Assembly (NCBI RefSeq): GCF_024623785.1
Contig: NZ_JANKBZ010000002.1
Coordinates: 310,001 to 374,000, forward strand
DNA: 64,000 nt
Reading direction: 5' to 3'
DNA from: Archangium lipolyticum
GTDB lineage: Bacteria > Myxococcota > Myxococcia > Myxococcales > Myxococcaceae
The translations under genes were made by a program, and so were the position numbers. Each line of letters opens with the position of its first letter. The stretch's first letter is position 1. The notes beneath the pieces were generated by a model. That model searched no databases, was not told the DNA's origin, and was given only the letters and a program-made list of their open reading frames with translations. Of this stretch, positions 25,570 to 35,481 are shown in pieces.

Positions 25570-26826
25570 TTGGCGGGTCCGGACGTCATCGTGGTGGGGG
25601 CGGGGCTGGCCGGGCTGACGTGCGCGAGGGTGCTGCATCAGGCCAAGGCGAAGGTGCGGGTGCTGGAGGCGAGCGACGGAGTAGGGGGCCGGGCGCGCAC
25701 GGACGTGGTGGACGGCTTCCGGCTGGACAGGGGCTTCCAGGTCTTCCTCACGGCCTACCCGGAGCCCCAGCGCTGGCTGGACTACGAGGCGCTCGACTTC
25801 CAGCGCTTCTTCCCGGGAGCGCTGGTGTGGCGCGAGGGGAAGCTGCACCAGGTGGCGGATCCGCTCCGCCGGCCGCTGCAAGCGGCGGCGCACGCCTTCA
25901 ACAAGGTGGGCTCGTTCGCCGACAAGTTGCACGTTCTCGACTTGCGGCAGCAGTCGCTGGCGGGCTCGGTGGAGGACGTGTTCCACCGGAGGCAGCGGAC
26001 ATCGCTGACGTACCTGCGCGACGTGGGGTTCTCCGAGGAGATGGTGGACGCCTTCTTCCGGCCCTTCTTCGGGGGCGTGTTCCTGGAGAAGGAGCTGAGC
26101 ACGTCGAGCCGGATGCTGGAGTTCGTCTTCCGGATGTTCGCCACGGGGGCCACGGCGGTGCCGGCGAAGGGAATGGGGGCGCTGGCGGAGCAGCTCGCCG
26201 CGAAGTTCCCGTTCGGGGTGGTGAAGCTGAATTCGCCGGTGGAGGAGGTCTGGGGCCACCGGGTGAAGCTGGCGTCGGGGACGGTGATGGAAGCGGACGC
26301 GGTGGTGGTGGCCACGGACGCGCCCGCGGCGGAGGAGCTGCTGCTCGGCATGCCGCCGAGGAAGATGAACGCGGTGACGTGCCTGTACTTCGCGGCGCCG
26401 GAGCCGCCGGTGCGAGGCCCCTACCTGGTGCTGAACGGGGAGGGGAGGGGGCCGGTGAACAACCTCGCGGTGATGAGCGAGGTGGCGCCCTCGTACGCGC
26501 CGGAGGGGCAGGCGCTGGTGTCCGTGTCGGTGCTGGAGACGGCGGAGGACTCGGAGGAACTGGAGAGGCGGGTGCGCGAGCAGCTCACGGAGTGGTTCGG
26601 CGGAGAGGTGGCGAAGTGGAGGCACCTGCGCACGTACGCGATTCCGCACGCGCTGCCGGCGCAACAACCCGAGCTGCTCGAGGAGCCGCACCGGAGGGTG
26701 AGGATGTCACCGGGGCTGTACGCGTGTGGAGACTACCGGGAGAACGGGTCGATCGACGGAGCGATGGTGTCGGGGAGACGAGCGGCGGAGGCGTTGCTGA
26801 GAGACCGGGATGTAGCGCTGCCATGA
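25570..26826 (+). CDS. FAD-dependent amine oxidase/phytoene-desaturase-like oxidoreductase
   Basis: About 418 residues. A Rossmann dinucleotide fold opens the protein (VIVVGAGLAGLTCARVL), followed by the second GG motif region EASDGVGGRARTD and a C-terminal FAD contact (GLYACGDYRENGSIDGAMVSGRRAA). The family includes protoporphyrinogen oxidase, phytoene desaturase and amine oxidases; the substrate is unclear. Start choice: TTG 25570 has GGAGGG (25558-25563) six bases upstream. An in-frame ATG at 25531 would add 13 residues over an AT-rich, non-coding-looking stretch. Its stop overlaps the next gene by ATGA. Divergent from the trp operon. Confidence 0.85.
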   Translation: MAGPDVIVVGAGLAGLTCARVLHQAKAKVRVLEASDGVGGRARTDVVDGFRLDRGFQVFLTAYPEPQRWLDYEALDFQRFFPGALVWREGKLHQVADPLRRPLQAAAHAFNKVGSFADKLHVLDLRQQSLAGSVEDVFHRRQRTSLTYLRDVGFSEEMVDAFFRPFFGGVFLEKELSTSSRMLEFVFRMFATGATAVPAKGMGALAEQLAAKFPFGVVKLNSPVEEVWGHRVKLASGTVMEADAVVVATDAPAAEELLLGMPPRKMNAVTCLYFAAPEPPVRGPYLVLNGEGRGPVNNLAVMSEVAPSYAPEGQALVSVSVLETAEDSEELERRVREQLTEWFGGEVAKWRHLRTYAIPHALPAQQPELLEEPHRRVRMSPGLYACGDYRENGSIDGAMVSGRRAAEALLRDRDVALP

Positions 26827-27497
26827 GTCCTCCTGTGAGAGCAAATACCCCTCTCCCTCTGGGAGAGGGACGGGGTGAGGGTAGAAGTCACTGGGGTTGG
26901 CTCGTGGCCACCGGAGTGGCCCTGGTCTTCTGGACCGCGCTGGTGCACGAGCACCCGCCGCACTTCTTCGCCTGGGCCACGCTCTACTGCGCGGTCTGGA
27001 ACGCACTGTCGTGGAAGGCGCTGGGCAACGAGGGAAGACAGCGTCTCCGCCCGAGGAGAGCGGACCTGCTGTGGGGCGTGGCGCTCGCGGGAGTGCTGTA
27101 CGTCGGTGCGCGAGCCGTCCTGTGGGCGCTGTGCGGAGGCTTCTCGAACTTCCTGTGCGAGCCTTTGATGGGCGTCTACGCCCGTTTCGGAACGGGCTCG
27201 GTGGGGGCGGGGCTGGCACTGGCGTTGGTGATTGCCCCAGCCGAGGAACTGTTCTGGCGAGGCGTGGTGCAGCAGGCATTGCGACCGAGGCTCGGGAGGG
27301 TGGGGTGCACGGTGGTGGCGGCGGTGCTGTCGAGCCTCGCGCTGCTGGCCTTCCGTGAGCCGCTGCTGGCCCTCGCGGCGTTCCCCACGTCCCTCGCGTG
27401 GGGGCTGCTCGCCGAGTGGCGCCGCAGCCTCGCGGCCTCGTGGGTGAGTCACTCGCTGTGGGACGTGCTCATCGTCATCTTGTTGCCGGCCGTGTGA
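26823..27497 (+). CDS. CPBP family intramembrane metalloprotease
   Basis: 224 residues with several membrane helices. The Abi/CPBP glutamate motif is EELFWRGVVQ and a later His-containing motif is SWVSHSLWD. Residues about 7-20 (NTPLPLGEGRGEG) are encoded by repeat copy 2, so as in trpC the element lies in frame at the 5' end of the gene. ATG 26823 overlaps the stop of the FAD enzyme, indicating an operon. CPBP proteases act in prenyl-protein processing, bacteriocin self-immunity or membrane protein turnover; which applies here is unknown. Confidence 0.85.
   Translation: MSPPVRANTPLPLGEGRGEGRSHWGWLVATGVALVFWTALVHEHPPHFFAWATLYCAVWNALSWKALGNEGRQRLRPRRADLLWGVALAGVLYVGARAVLWALCGGFSNFLCEPLMGVYARFGTGSVGAGLALALVIAPAEELFWRGVVQQALRPRLGRVGCTVVAAVLSSLALLAFREPLLALAAFPTSLAWGLLAEWRRSLAASWVSHSLWDVLIVILLPAV
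26846..26883. repeat. Palindromic repeat (REP-like), copy 2, inside the CPBP gene
   Basis: Reverse orientation relative to copies 1, 3 and 4; plus strand reads ccctctccctctgggagag then ggacggggtgagggta. Encodes PLPLGEGRGEG in frame. Confidence 0.9.
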
Positions 27498-27756
27498 GGT
27501 TGTGACGAGGTTGAGAGCCTTTGCGTGGGACTCAGCCGGGTGCTCCATGGGCACGGAGCTACCCACCCGGAATCAATCGGGTGCACGCATCGATGAGGAA
27601 ATCGTACGTGTGAATCTCGATGCCCGATTCACGAGAGATGCGTCTGCGGTGCTGTCGTGTCGCGGGATCCAACATCGAACGTCTTCCTATGAGGATGAGA
27701 CCAGGTCCTCAGACATCACGAATCTCTACTGTGTGCACGGGGCTGGTCCGGCGTAG

Positions 27757-27792
27757 ACCCTCACCCCAGCCCTCTCCCAGAGGGAGAGGGGG
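27757..27792. repeat. Palindromic repeat (REP-like), copy 3
   Basis: accctcaccccagccctctc then cagagggagaggg. Same core as copies 1, 2 and 4, with an agcc variant in place of gtcc. Confidence 0.9.
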
Positions 27793-27821
27793 CGCACACC
27801 GACTCAACCCGGGATGTTCGA

Positions 27822-27858
27822 TACCCTCACCCCGTCCCTCTCCCGGAGGGAGAGGGGT
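27822..27858. repeat. Palindromic repeat (REP-like), copy 4
   Basis: taccctcaccccgtccctct then cccggagggagaggggt. Nearly identical to copy 1 and in the same orientation; 30 bp after copy 3. Confidence 0.9.
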
Positions 27859-27905
27859 GTGGTGCTCGCTGGCATGCCCGATGGCTTCGGCTAAAAGGGG
27901 CCCCC

Positions 27906-29618
27906 ATGACACGCAAACTCCTCTCCCTCGCCGCCGCCGCGATGCTCTTCTCGGGCTCCGCCAGCGCCGCAGAGGCTCAGCCCGCCTCCTCCCGTATGCC
28001 CACCGCTCCCGAGCTCCAGCGCATGACGGCTCGCTTCGCCCCCGTCGACATCCAGGCCGACATCTCCAAGCTCCCCGACAACGAGCGCCGAGCCCTCGCG
28101 AAGATCGTCCAGGCCGCGAAGATCATGGACCCCCTCTTCCTCCGCCAGGTCTGGGCCGGCAATGAGACCCTCCTGCTCGACCTCATCGAGGACACCTCGC
28201 CGCTCGGCCGCGAGCGTCTCCACTCCTTCCTCCTCAACAAGGGCCCCTGGTCCCGGCTCGACCACAACGCCCCCTTCATCCCCGGTGTCCCCTCCAAGCC
28301 CCCCGAGGGCAACTTCTACCCGGCCGGCGCCTCCAAGGCCGATATCGAGGCCTGGGTGAAGTCCCTCCCCGAGGCCCAGCAGCGCGAGGCCACCGGCTTC
28401 TTCACCACCATCCGCCGCGACCCCGCCGGCAAGTTCGTCTCCGTCCCCTACAGCATCGAGTACCAGGGCGAGCTCGCCCAGGCCGCCCGACTGCTGCGCG
28501 AGGCCTCGGAGCTCACCACCCAGCCCACCCTGAAGTCCTTCCTCTCCAAGCGCGCCGACGCCTTCCTCAGCAACGACTACTACCCGAGCGAGGTGGCCTG
28601 GATGGAGCTCGACGCCAGCATCGAGCCCACCGTCGGCCCCTATGAGGTCTACGAGGACGAGTGGTTCAACTACAAGGCCGCCTTCGAGGCCTTCGTCGGT
28701 CTGCGCGATGACGCGGAGACGCAGAAGCTCGCGAAGTTCAGCGGCGAGCTGCAGGACCTGGAGAACAACCTCCCCATCGATCCGAAGCTGCGCAACCCCA
28801 AGCTGGGTGCCCTCGCGCCCATCCGCGTCATCAACAGCATCTTCTCCTCCGGTGACGCCAACCGCGGCGTGCAGACCGCCGCCTTCAACCTCCCGAATGA
28901 CGAGCGTGTCGCCGCCGAGAAGGGCACCAAGCGCGTCATGCTCAAGAACGTCCAGGAGGCCAAGTTCAACCGGGTGCTCATGCCCATCACCCAGGTGGCC
29001 CTCCCCGCCAAGGATCGCAAGGACGTCGCCTTCGATGCCTTCTTCACCCACATCCTCATGCACGAGCTGATGCACGGGCTCGGGCCCCACAACATCACCC
29101 TCGAGGGCAAGCAGACCACGGTGCGTCAGGCGCTCCAGGCGTCCTCTAGCGCCATCGAAGAGGCCAAGGCGGACGTCTCCGGCCTCTGGGCCCTCCAGCG
29201 CCTGGTGGACAAGGGCGTCATCGGCAAGGAGATGGAGCGCACCATGTACACCACCTTCCTCGCCTCCGCGTTCCGCTCCATCCGCTTCGGCATCAACGAG
29301 GCCCACGGCAAGGGCATCGCGCTGCAGCTCAACCACTTCCTCGATACCGGCGCCGTGGTGGTGAACAAGGACGGCACCTTCTCCGTGGTGCCGGGGAAGA
29401 TCCGCGAGTCCGTCACCTCCCTGACGAAGCAGCTCATGGAGCTTCAGGCCGCCGGCAACCGCGCCGCCGCCGAGTCGCTGCTCGAGAAGATGGGCGTGGT
29501 GCGTCCCGAGGTGAAGCGCGTCCTCGACAAGCTCGAGAAGGTCCCCGTGGACATCGATCCGCGCTACGTCACCGCCGAGAAGCTCGCGGCCGAGGCCTCC
29601 CAGCCCGCGAAGAAGTAA
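27906..29618 (+). CDS. Exported dipeptidyl-peptidase III-like (M49-related) metallopeptidase
   Basis: 570 residues. Signal peptide at residues 1-22 (KLLSLAAAAMLFSGSASAAEA). The zinc motif HELMH (H386, E387, H390) is followed by GLGPHNI, and about 30 residues later by EEAKADVSGLWAL, where the Glu is the third zinc ligand. That spacing and the EEAKAD motif match dipeptidyl peptidase III relatives, though classic M49 enzymes have HELLGH with one extra residue. It probably trims peptides in the periplasm or outside the cell, consistent with a predatory or proteolytic lifestyle (inference). Stand-alone transcription unit. Confidence 0.8.
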   Translation: MTRKLLSLAAAAMLFSGSASAAEAQPASSRMPTAPELQRMTARFAPVDIQADISKLPDNERRALAKIVQAAKIMDPLFLRQVWAGNETLLLDLIEDTSPLGRERLHSFLLNKGPWSRLDHNAPFIPGVPSKPPEGNFYPAGASKADIEAWVKSLPEAQQREATGFFTTIRRDPAGKFVSVPYSIEYQGELAQAARLLREASELTTQPTLKSFLSKRADAFLSNDYYPSEVAWMELDASIEPTVGPYEVYEDEWFNYKAAFEAFVGLRDDAETQKLAKFSGELQDLENNLPIDPKLRNPKLGALAPIRVINSIFSSGDANRGVQTAAFNLPNDERVAAEKGTKRVMLKNVQEAKFNRVLMPITQVALPAKDRKDVAFDAFFTHILMHELMHGLGPHNITLEGKQTTVRQALQASSSAIEEAKADVSGLWALQRLVDKGVIGKEMERTMYTTFLASAFRSIRFGINEAHGKGIALQLNHFLDTGAVVVNKDGTFSVVPGKIRESVTSLTKQLMELQAAGNRAAAESLLEKMGVVRPEVKRVLDKLEKVPVDIDPRYVTAEKLAAEASQPAKK

Positions 29619-29680
29619 TCGTCGTCCGCTCGTCCGCCGCGTGCGTTTTCCCGTGCGCGGCGGCCCGGGCGTGATGAGAG

Positions 29681-30439
29681 ATGAGGCGAATGCGCAGCCA
29701 CGTTCCTCGCGGTCCCTGGGGTGTCCTCATCGCGCTCACCGTGCTCGGCGCGTGGCTGGGTCATCTCGTCTGGTTGTTGGCGGCGGCCGACCTGTCCCTC
29801 GCCTCGCCGCTCACCTGGCTCCACATCGCCCTGCAGGCGTACCTGAGCACCGGTTTGTTCATCACTGGTCATGACGCCATGCACGGCACGGTGAGCCGCC
29901 ACCGGTGGGTGAACCAGACCGTGGGCACGGCCGCCTGCTTCCTCTTCGCCGGGCTCTCCTACCGTCGTCTGGTCGTCAACCACCGCGCCCACCACATCGA
30001 CCCCACCGGCCCGGACGACCCCGACTTCTCCACCCGCACCCAGTCCTTCTGGCCGTGGTTCGCCACCTTCATGGTGCGCTACACCACCTGGCCCCAGCTG
30101 CTCGTCATGGCGGCCAAGTTCAACCTGTTGCTGCTCCTCGGAGTGGCCCAGTGGCGCATCCTCGCCTTCTGGGTGGTGCCCGCGATGATCGGCACCGTGC
30201 AGCTCTTCTACTTCGGCACCTTCCTGCCCCACCGCCGCCCAGACACCCCCGACATGGCCCCCCACCACGCGCGCTCCCTGCCGCGCAACCACCTGTGGGC
30301 CATGCTCTCCTGCTACTTCTTCGGCTACCACTGGGAGCACCACGAATCTCCCTCCACTCCCTGGTGGCGCCTGTGGACGATGCGCGATGCCCGCGTCCGC
30401 GCCGGGGCCCGTCCTTCCGAGTCTCCCGCCCGGATGTAA
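29681..30439 (+). CDS. crtW: Beta-carotene ketolase-like membrane desaturase (CrtW type)
   Basis: 252 residues with four or more membrane helices. The di-iron histidine motifs of the CrtW branch are present in order: HDAMHG, NHRAHH, FGTFLPHR and YHWEHHESP.TPWWRLW. CrtW adds 4-keto groups to beta-ionone rings. The PHxxP and HxEHH...PWWRL pattern favours CrtW over fatty-acid desaturases, but a fatty-acid or other hydroxylase role is not excluded. No other carotenoid gene is in the window. MsrPQ follows 33 bp downstream. Confidence 0.75.
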   Translation: MRRMRSHVPRGPWGVLIALTVLGAWLGHLVWLLAAADLSLASPLTWLHIALQAYLSTGLFITGHDAMHGTVSRHRWVNQTVGTAACFLFAGLSYRRLVVNHRAHHIDPTGPDDPDFSTRTQSFWPWFATFMVRYTTWPQLLVMAAKFNLLLLLGVAQWRILAFWVVPAMIGTVQLFYFGTFLPHRRPDTPDMAPHHARSLPRNHLWAMLSCYFFGYHWEHHESPSTPWWRLWTMRDARVRAGARPSESPARM

Positions 30440-30472
30440 CCGGATTCCGGCTCGGGCGTTATGGTGGGTATC

Positions 30473-31462
<990 letters not shown>

Positions 31463-31467
31463 CGCCC

Positions 31468-32091
31468 ATGGCCTCGCCCCCGCTCCCCTGGCTCAAGCCC
31501 GCCGTCCTCGTGGGCGGCCTCTCCCCGCTCGCCATCCTGGCGCTCCAGCTCGCGCGGGACACCCTCGGGGCCAATCCCATCGAGCGCGTGCTCAACCAGA
31601 CGGGGATGCTCGCCCTCATCCTCCTGGTGGCCTCGCTCGCGTGCACGCCGCTGAAGGTGGTGTCCGGGTGGACGTGGCCCATGCGCGTGCGCAAGCTGCT
31701 CGGCCTGCTGGGCTTCGCCTACGCCGTGCTGCACTTCCTCACGTACGTGGTGGTGGATCAGGGATTGGCGCTCGGCACCATCCTCGAGGACATCGCGAAG
31801 CGGCCCTTCATCACCGTGGGCTTCCTCGCGCTGGTGCTGCTCGTGCCCCTGGCCGTCACCAGCACGAACCGCATGGTGCGCCGCCTGGGCTTCCCCACCT
31901 GGCAGCGGCTTCACCGGCTGTCCTACGTGGCGGCTTCACTGGGCGTGGTGCACTTCTTCTGGCGCGTGAAGAAGGATGTCACCGAGCCCCTCGTGTATGG
32001 CGGTGTGCTGGCGCTGCTCTTCGCCATCCGCGTGGCCGAGGCCCTGCGCAAGCGGCGGGCGCGGCCGGGGGCTCCCGTCTCGGCCGTGTGA
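31468..32091 (+). CDS. msrQ: Haem-binding membrane subunit MsrQ
   Basis: 207 residues, about six membrane helices. Haem-ligand-type histidines lie in AYAVLHFLTYV, RLHRLSYVAA and LGVVHFFWRVKK; WTWPMRVRKLLGL is typical of the ferric-reductase-like family. It delivers electrons from the respiratory chain or flavin reductase to MsrP. It starts 5 bp after msrP. Confidence 0.93.
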   Translation: MASPPLPWLKPAVLVGGLSPLAILALQLARDTLGANPIERVLNQTGMLALILLVASLACTPLKVVSGWTWPMRVRKLLGLLGFAYAVLHFLTYVVVDQGLALGTILEDIAKRPFITVGFLALVLLVPLAVTSTNRMVRRLGFPTWQRLHRLSYVAASLGVVHFFWRVKKDVTEPLVYGGVLALLFAIRVAEALRKRRARPGAPVSAV

Positions 32092-32187
32092 GGGCAGGGG
32101 GGCGCGACTCCGGACCCTCGTCCCCTCTAGACTCCGTGTGGGGAGCGGGGAGCTTCGCTCGCTCCACCCAGCCCGGAGACCCTCTCG

Positions 32188-33381
32188 ATGAGCAACAGGT
32201 TCAACCTGCTGGCGCCCGATGTCCGCGCCAACCCGTACCCCGTCTACGCCGAGCTGCGGCGCAACCGTCACCTGAGCCAGGTGGACCCAGGTGGCATGTG
32301 GGCCGTCACCCGGTACGCGGACGTCATGACGGTGATGAAGAACCCCCTGCTCTACTCCTCCGAGGGCTTCGGCAGGGCCGTCAGGCCGGCCTGGCTCGGA
32401 CACAACCCGTTCGCGGACTCGATGATCTGCATGGATCCGCCGAACCACACCCGGCTGCGGGCCCTCGTCAACCGCGTCTTCGGCACCGCGGCCCTCGCCC
32501 GGTGGGAGCCGCGCGTGCGCGCCTATGCCGAGTCGTTCGCCGCCGCGCTTCCCTCCGGGCGCACGGTGGATGTCATCGACGCCTTCAACTCGGCCCTGCC
32601 CGCCAGCGTCATCGGAGAACTGCTCGGGCTGGATGCGTCGCTGCGGCCCCGGTTCAAGCGCTGGACGGACGACCTCACCAGCATCACCGGCACGGCTCCG
32701 GATGACCTCGCGAAGCAGGCGCAGGTGCGCGACACGGTGGCGGAGTTCGAGCGGTACGTCTCCGAGGTGCTGGAGCTGCGGCGCCGCGAGCCGCGTGAGG
32801 ACCTGGTGAGCGAGCTGCTCCGCGCGCAGACGGGAAGCGAGGCCCTCACCGAGGCGGAGGTGCACAGCTTCCTCTTCCTGCTGCTGGTGGCCGGGCTGGA
32901 GACGACGGTCCACCTGTTGAACCACTCGGTGCGGCTGCTGGCGGAGCACCCGGACGTCCTGGCCCGCGTGCGCGCGAACAGATCCCTCATCCCCCAGCTC
33001 CTCGAGGAGGTGCTGCGCTACGAGCCCCCCGTCCATTCCGTGCCGCGGCACACCACCGCCGATACGGAGCTGGGAGGGGTTCCTCTGCCCAAGGGCACCC
33101 GCGTCCTCGTGTTGCTGGCCGCCGCCGGCCGGGACGAGGAGCACTTCCCCGATGGCGAGCGCTTCGACCCCGAGCGCACGGGTCAGAATCACCTGTCCTT
33201 CGGGTACGGCATCCACTTCTGCCTGGGCTCGCAGCTGGCCCGGATGGAGGCGCGCATCGGCCTGGAGACGCTGCTCGACCGCTTCTCGGGCTTCTCGAGG
33301 GACCCGGAGCCCATCGTGTGGAACCGCTCCATGACGGTCCGCGGTCCCGTGGTGATGCCCATGCGCTTCCACGCCGCCTGA
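32188..33381 (+). CDS. Cytochrome P450 (soluble bacterial type)
   Basis: 397 residues. I-helix LLLVAGLETTV (AGxET), K-helix ExxR in EEVLRYEPP, and the haem-binding loop FGYGIHFCLG with the thiolate C345. Length and the N-terminal DVRANPYPVYAELR fit the CYP107/CYP109-like class. No redox partner or biosynthetic gene is adjacent, so the substrate is unknown. Confidence 0.95.
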   Translation: MSNRFNLLAPDVRANPYPVYAELRRNRHLSQVDPGGMWAVTRYADVMTVMKNPLLYSSEGFGRAVRPAWLGHNPFADSMICMDPPNHTRLRALVNRVFGTAALARWEPRVRAYAESFAAALPSGRTVDVIDAFNSALPASVIGELLGLDASLRPRFKRWTDDLTSITGTAPDDLAKQAQVRDTVAEFERYVSEVLELRRREPREDLVSELLRAQTGSEALTEAEVHSFLFLLLVAGLETTVHLLNHSVRLLAEHPDVLARVRANRSLIPQLLEEVLRYEPPVHSVPRHTTADTELGGVPLPKGTRVLVLLAAAGRDEEHFPDGERFDPERTGQNHLSFGYGIHFCLGSQLARMEARIGLETLLDRFSGFSRDPEPIVWNRSMTVRGPVVMPMRFHAA

Positions 33382-33392
33382 GGTGGGCGCGG

Positions 33393-33420
33393 CCCGCCTC
33401 CTCCTTCGAGGGGAGGCGGG
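33393..33420. terminator. Hairpin between convergent P450 and receiver genes
   Basis: Perfect 9-bp stem CCCGCCTCC/GGAGGCGGG with a 10-nt loop, placed between two convergent stop codons. No U-tract, so a bidirectional or Rho-assisted terminator is only probable. Confidence 0.5.
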
Positions 33421-33430
33421 AGCGGCCCGC

Positions 33431-34090
33431 TCAGACCTTCTTCGGCGGCGGGAGGATGGTGTCCACCAGCGTCATCAGCTGGGCACAGCTCACCGGCTTG
33501 CGCACGAAGGCGTTGATGCCCGCCTTCTGGCCCTTGTTGCGCACCTCGGCCGCGTTGGCGTCGCCCGTCATCATCAGGATGGGAATCTTGGACACCTTCA
33601 CGTCGCGGTTGGCGCGCACCGACGCCGCGAAGTCCGCGCCGTTCATCCCGTCCATGTGGAAGTCGGTGAGGATGAGGTCCACCGTCTGCGTCTTCAGCAC
33701 GTCCAGCGCCGCCTCGGCCGACTCCGCCTCGATGTATTCGAAGGAGCGCGCCATCAGGTAGATCTTCAGCAGCGTGCGGATGGAGCGGCTGTCATCCACC
33801 AGCAGCACGCGCTGCGGCTGCACGTTGGGCGTCGGGCGGGCGAAGGGCCGCGACTCGGAGGCGCTGGCGGCCGCGAAGGCCTTGGCCGCCTCGGCGTTGA
33901 GCGAGCCGAAGGGACGGGGCGTCGTCTCGGCGAGCGGGATGGGCGTATGCGCCGGCGTCATGGGCGCCACGGGTGGCCGCGCTGGAGTGGTGCTGGACGC
34001 AACGGACGGCCGCGTTGGCTCGGAGGGAGCCGACGGGGTTCGGGGCGATGCATTCGCCGCTGCTTCGGGCACAACCGTTGCCGGCTTCAT
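33431..34090 (-). CDS. Single-domain response regulator with Pro/Ala-rich N-terminal extension
   Basis: 219 residues. The first 95 residues are a Pro/Ala/Thr-rich linker; a CheY-like receiver follows (RVLLVDDSRSIRTLLKIYLM, phospho-acceptor in LILTDFHMDGMNG, T in MMTGD, K in FVRKPVS). No output domain, so it should act by protein contact. It resembles the CheY-like protein at 56971 (shared LVDDS..R..LKIYLM). ATG 34090 has an AGGGAGA sequence upstream. Confidence 0.88.
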   Translation of the reverse strand: MKPATVVPEAAANASPRTPSAPSEPTRPSVASSTTPARPPVAPMTPAHTPIPLAETTPRPFGSLNAEAAKAFAAASASESRPFARPTPNVQPQRVLLVDDSRSIRTLLKIYLMARSFEYIEAESAEAALDVLKTQTVDLILTDFHMDGMNGADFAASVRANRDVKVSKIPILMMTGDANAAEVRNKGQKAGINAFVRKPVSCAQLMTLVDTILPPPKKV

Positions 34091-34227
34091 TGGAGAGTCT
34101 CCCTGCACTGTCCCCCCCCGCGCGCTGTCCTGCTGGACAGTGGGTATGTTGGACGACCCACAGCTTGAAGTCAAAGCGGCGTAGACCTCGAAACAGGAGA
34201 TTTTCGTTCAGCAGGGATGAGCCGTTT

Positions 34228-35481
34228 TCACGGCACCTCGAGCACGAAGGACTGGCTCGCCACGGAGGGCAGCCCGAGCGCGGGGGCCACGGCGGGGGAC
34301 AGCTCGTTGGGCACGCGCCACGTCTGCCCGGTGAGCTGGACGAGCGTGAGGGCGTAGCGTCCGCGAGGCACCGACTTGAGGGCCACCGGATGGAGTGGAT
34401 CGCGCACATCGAGGGCCTTGGGAGCCACCTGCACCCGCAGTGAAGTCACCGGTACGAGGGCATCCAGCTTCGGCGTGCCATCGGCCTTGCGCAGGGCGTC
34501 CTGCGCCGCGGGGTCCGGCTCCAGCACCGCGTTGAGCACCACCTGGTCCGGCAGTCCGTCGGCCGTCCCATCGGCCCGGGGGTAGTCCGCGCCCTGGTCA
34601 TCGAGGACGCCGTCGCGGTCGAGGTCGTTCTCGTCGGCGAGCGCCGCCGTGCCGGTGAGGTTCTCGCCGTCGGCCAGCTTGCGCACCAGCACGCGCGGCC
34701 AGAGGTCCGGCTGGCCGTCGCCGTTGGTGTCATCGGCGACGCCGTTCTTGTCGCTGTCCGCGTAGTGCAGGAGGAAGGCGGCGGGCCGCTGGTCCACCAC
34801 GCCCTCCTGGAGCGGCAGGGGCTTCAAGTCCAGCCGCTTGGGACCGAGCGTCGGGTCGAAGCGGGGCTCGCTCATGACCTGGAAGGCGGGCCGGTCCGTG
34901 GGCACGCGGGCCGAGTCGCTGAAGCTCACGCTGACACCGGTGACGGCCTGGAGGGCGCCGTCCGGGCCCGCGGCCACCTCCACCACGCGAGGGGCCTGGG
35001 TGGCGGCGTCCACCGAGGCACCGCCCACGTCTCCGGCGTTGGGCTCGCCGGTGACGGTGTACCAGGGGATGAAGTCCGAGCCATGGCAGGGCTGCGCGCC
35101 GGTGCGGCACGTGTCCGCGTCGATGAAGCCGCGCAGCACGTAGCGCCCCGGCCCCACCAGGCTGAGGGAGAAGGGCGCGGTGAAGGGGCCGGAGCTGGCC
35201 GTGTCCGCCAGGGCCGGCCCGAAGAGGCGCTCGGCGGGAATGACGGTGAAGGTCAGCGGGCGGCCCGAGCCCTGGGGCGGAGGCGGACGGTCCGCGTCGT
35301 AGAGCAGGACGATGGCGTTGCCGCGGGCGCGGCTCTGCACCACCACGTGGCCCTCGATGCGCGAGAGCTGCTGGTTCTGGCGGCGGTCCGCCGTGGGCAG
35401 CACGGGCGGGGGCTCGCAGCCGAGGGCGAGCAGGGACGCGAGGGCCAGGCCCGTCAGCGTCTTCTGGCGGAAGGAGCTCAT
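34228..35481 (-). CDS. Lipoprotein with Asp-rich calcium-binding-like repeats
   Basis: 417 residues. Lipobox LALGC with acylated C22. The middle has Asp-rich loops DSDKNGVADDTNGDGQPD and ENDLDRDGVLDDQGADYP that resemble thrombospondin type 3 / EF-like calcium sites. ATG 35481 overlaps the stop of the TonB-dependent receptor gene, so it is cotranscribed and probably an accessory surface lipoprotein of that receptor, as SusD-type or haem-binding lipoproteins are; it does not look like SusD. Function unknown. Confidence 0.75.
   Translation of the reverse strand: MSSFRQKTLTGLALASLLALGCEPPPVLPTADRRQNQQLSRIEGHVVVQSRARGNAIVLLYDADRPPPPQGSGRPLTFTVIPAERLFGPALADTASSGPFTAPFSLSLVGPGRYVLRGFIDADTCRTGAQPCHGSDFIPWYTVTGEPNAGDVGGASVDAATQAPRVVEVAAGPDGALQAVTGVSVSFSDSARVPTDRPAFQVMSEPRFDPTLGPKRLDLKPLPLQEGVVDQRPAAFLLHYADSDKNGVADDTNGDGQPDLWPRVLVRKLADGENLTGTAALADENDLDRDGVLDDQGADYPRADGTADGLPDQVVLNAVLEPDPAAQDALRKADGTPKLDALVPVTSLRVQVAPKALDVRDPLHPVALKSVPRGRYALTLVQLTGQTWRVPNELSPAVAPALGLPSVASQSFVLEVP

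Larger units (their letters stand above)
27498..27905. other. 408-bp intergenic region with two repeat copies
   Basis: No supported gene. Bases 27570-27720 are less GC-rich than the surroundings and may be a decayed gene or a foreign remnant; short open frames here look unlike real proteins. Copies 3 and 4 of the palindromic repeat fill 27757-27858. The promoter of the peptidase gene at 27906 must lie here; aaaagggg just before its ATG is the likely Shine-Dalgarno sequence. Confidence 0.6.

Noticed and set aside
27502-27756. 84-codon plus-strand open frame after the CPBP gene
   Set aside because: Starts 5 bases after a stop without Shine-Dalgarno, and has no family likeness.
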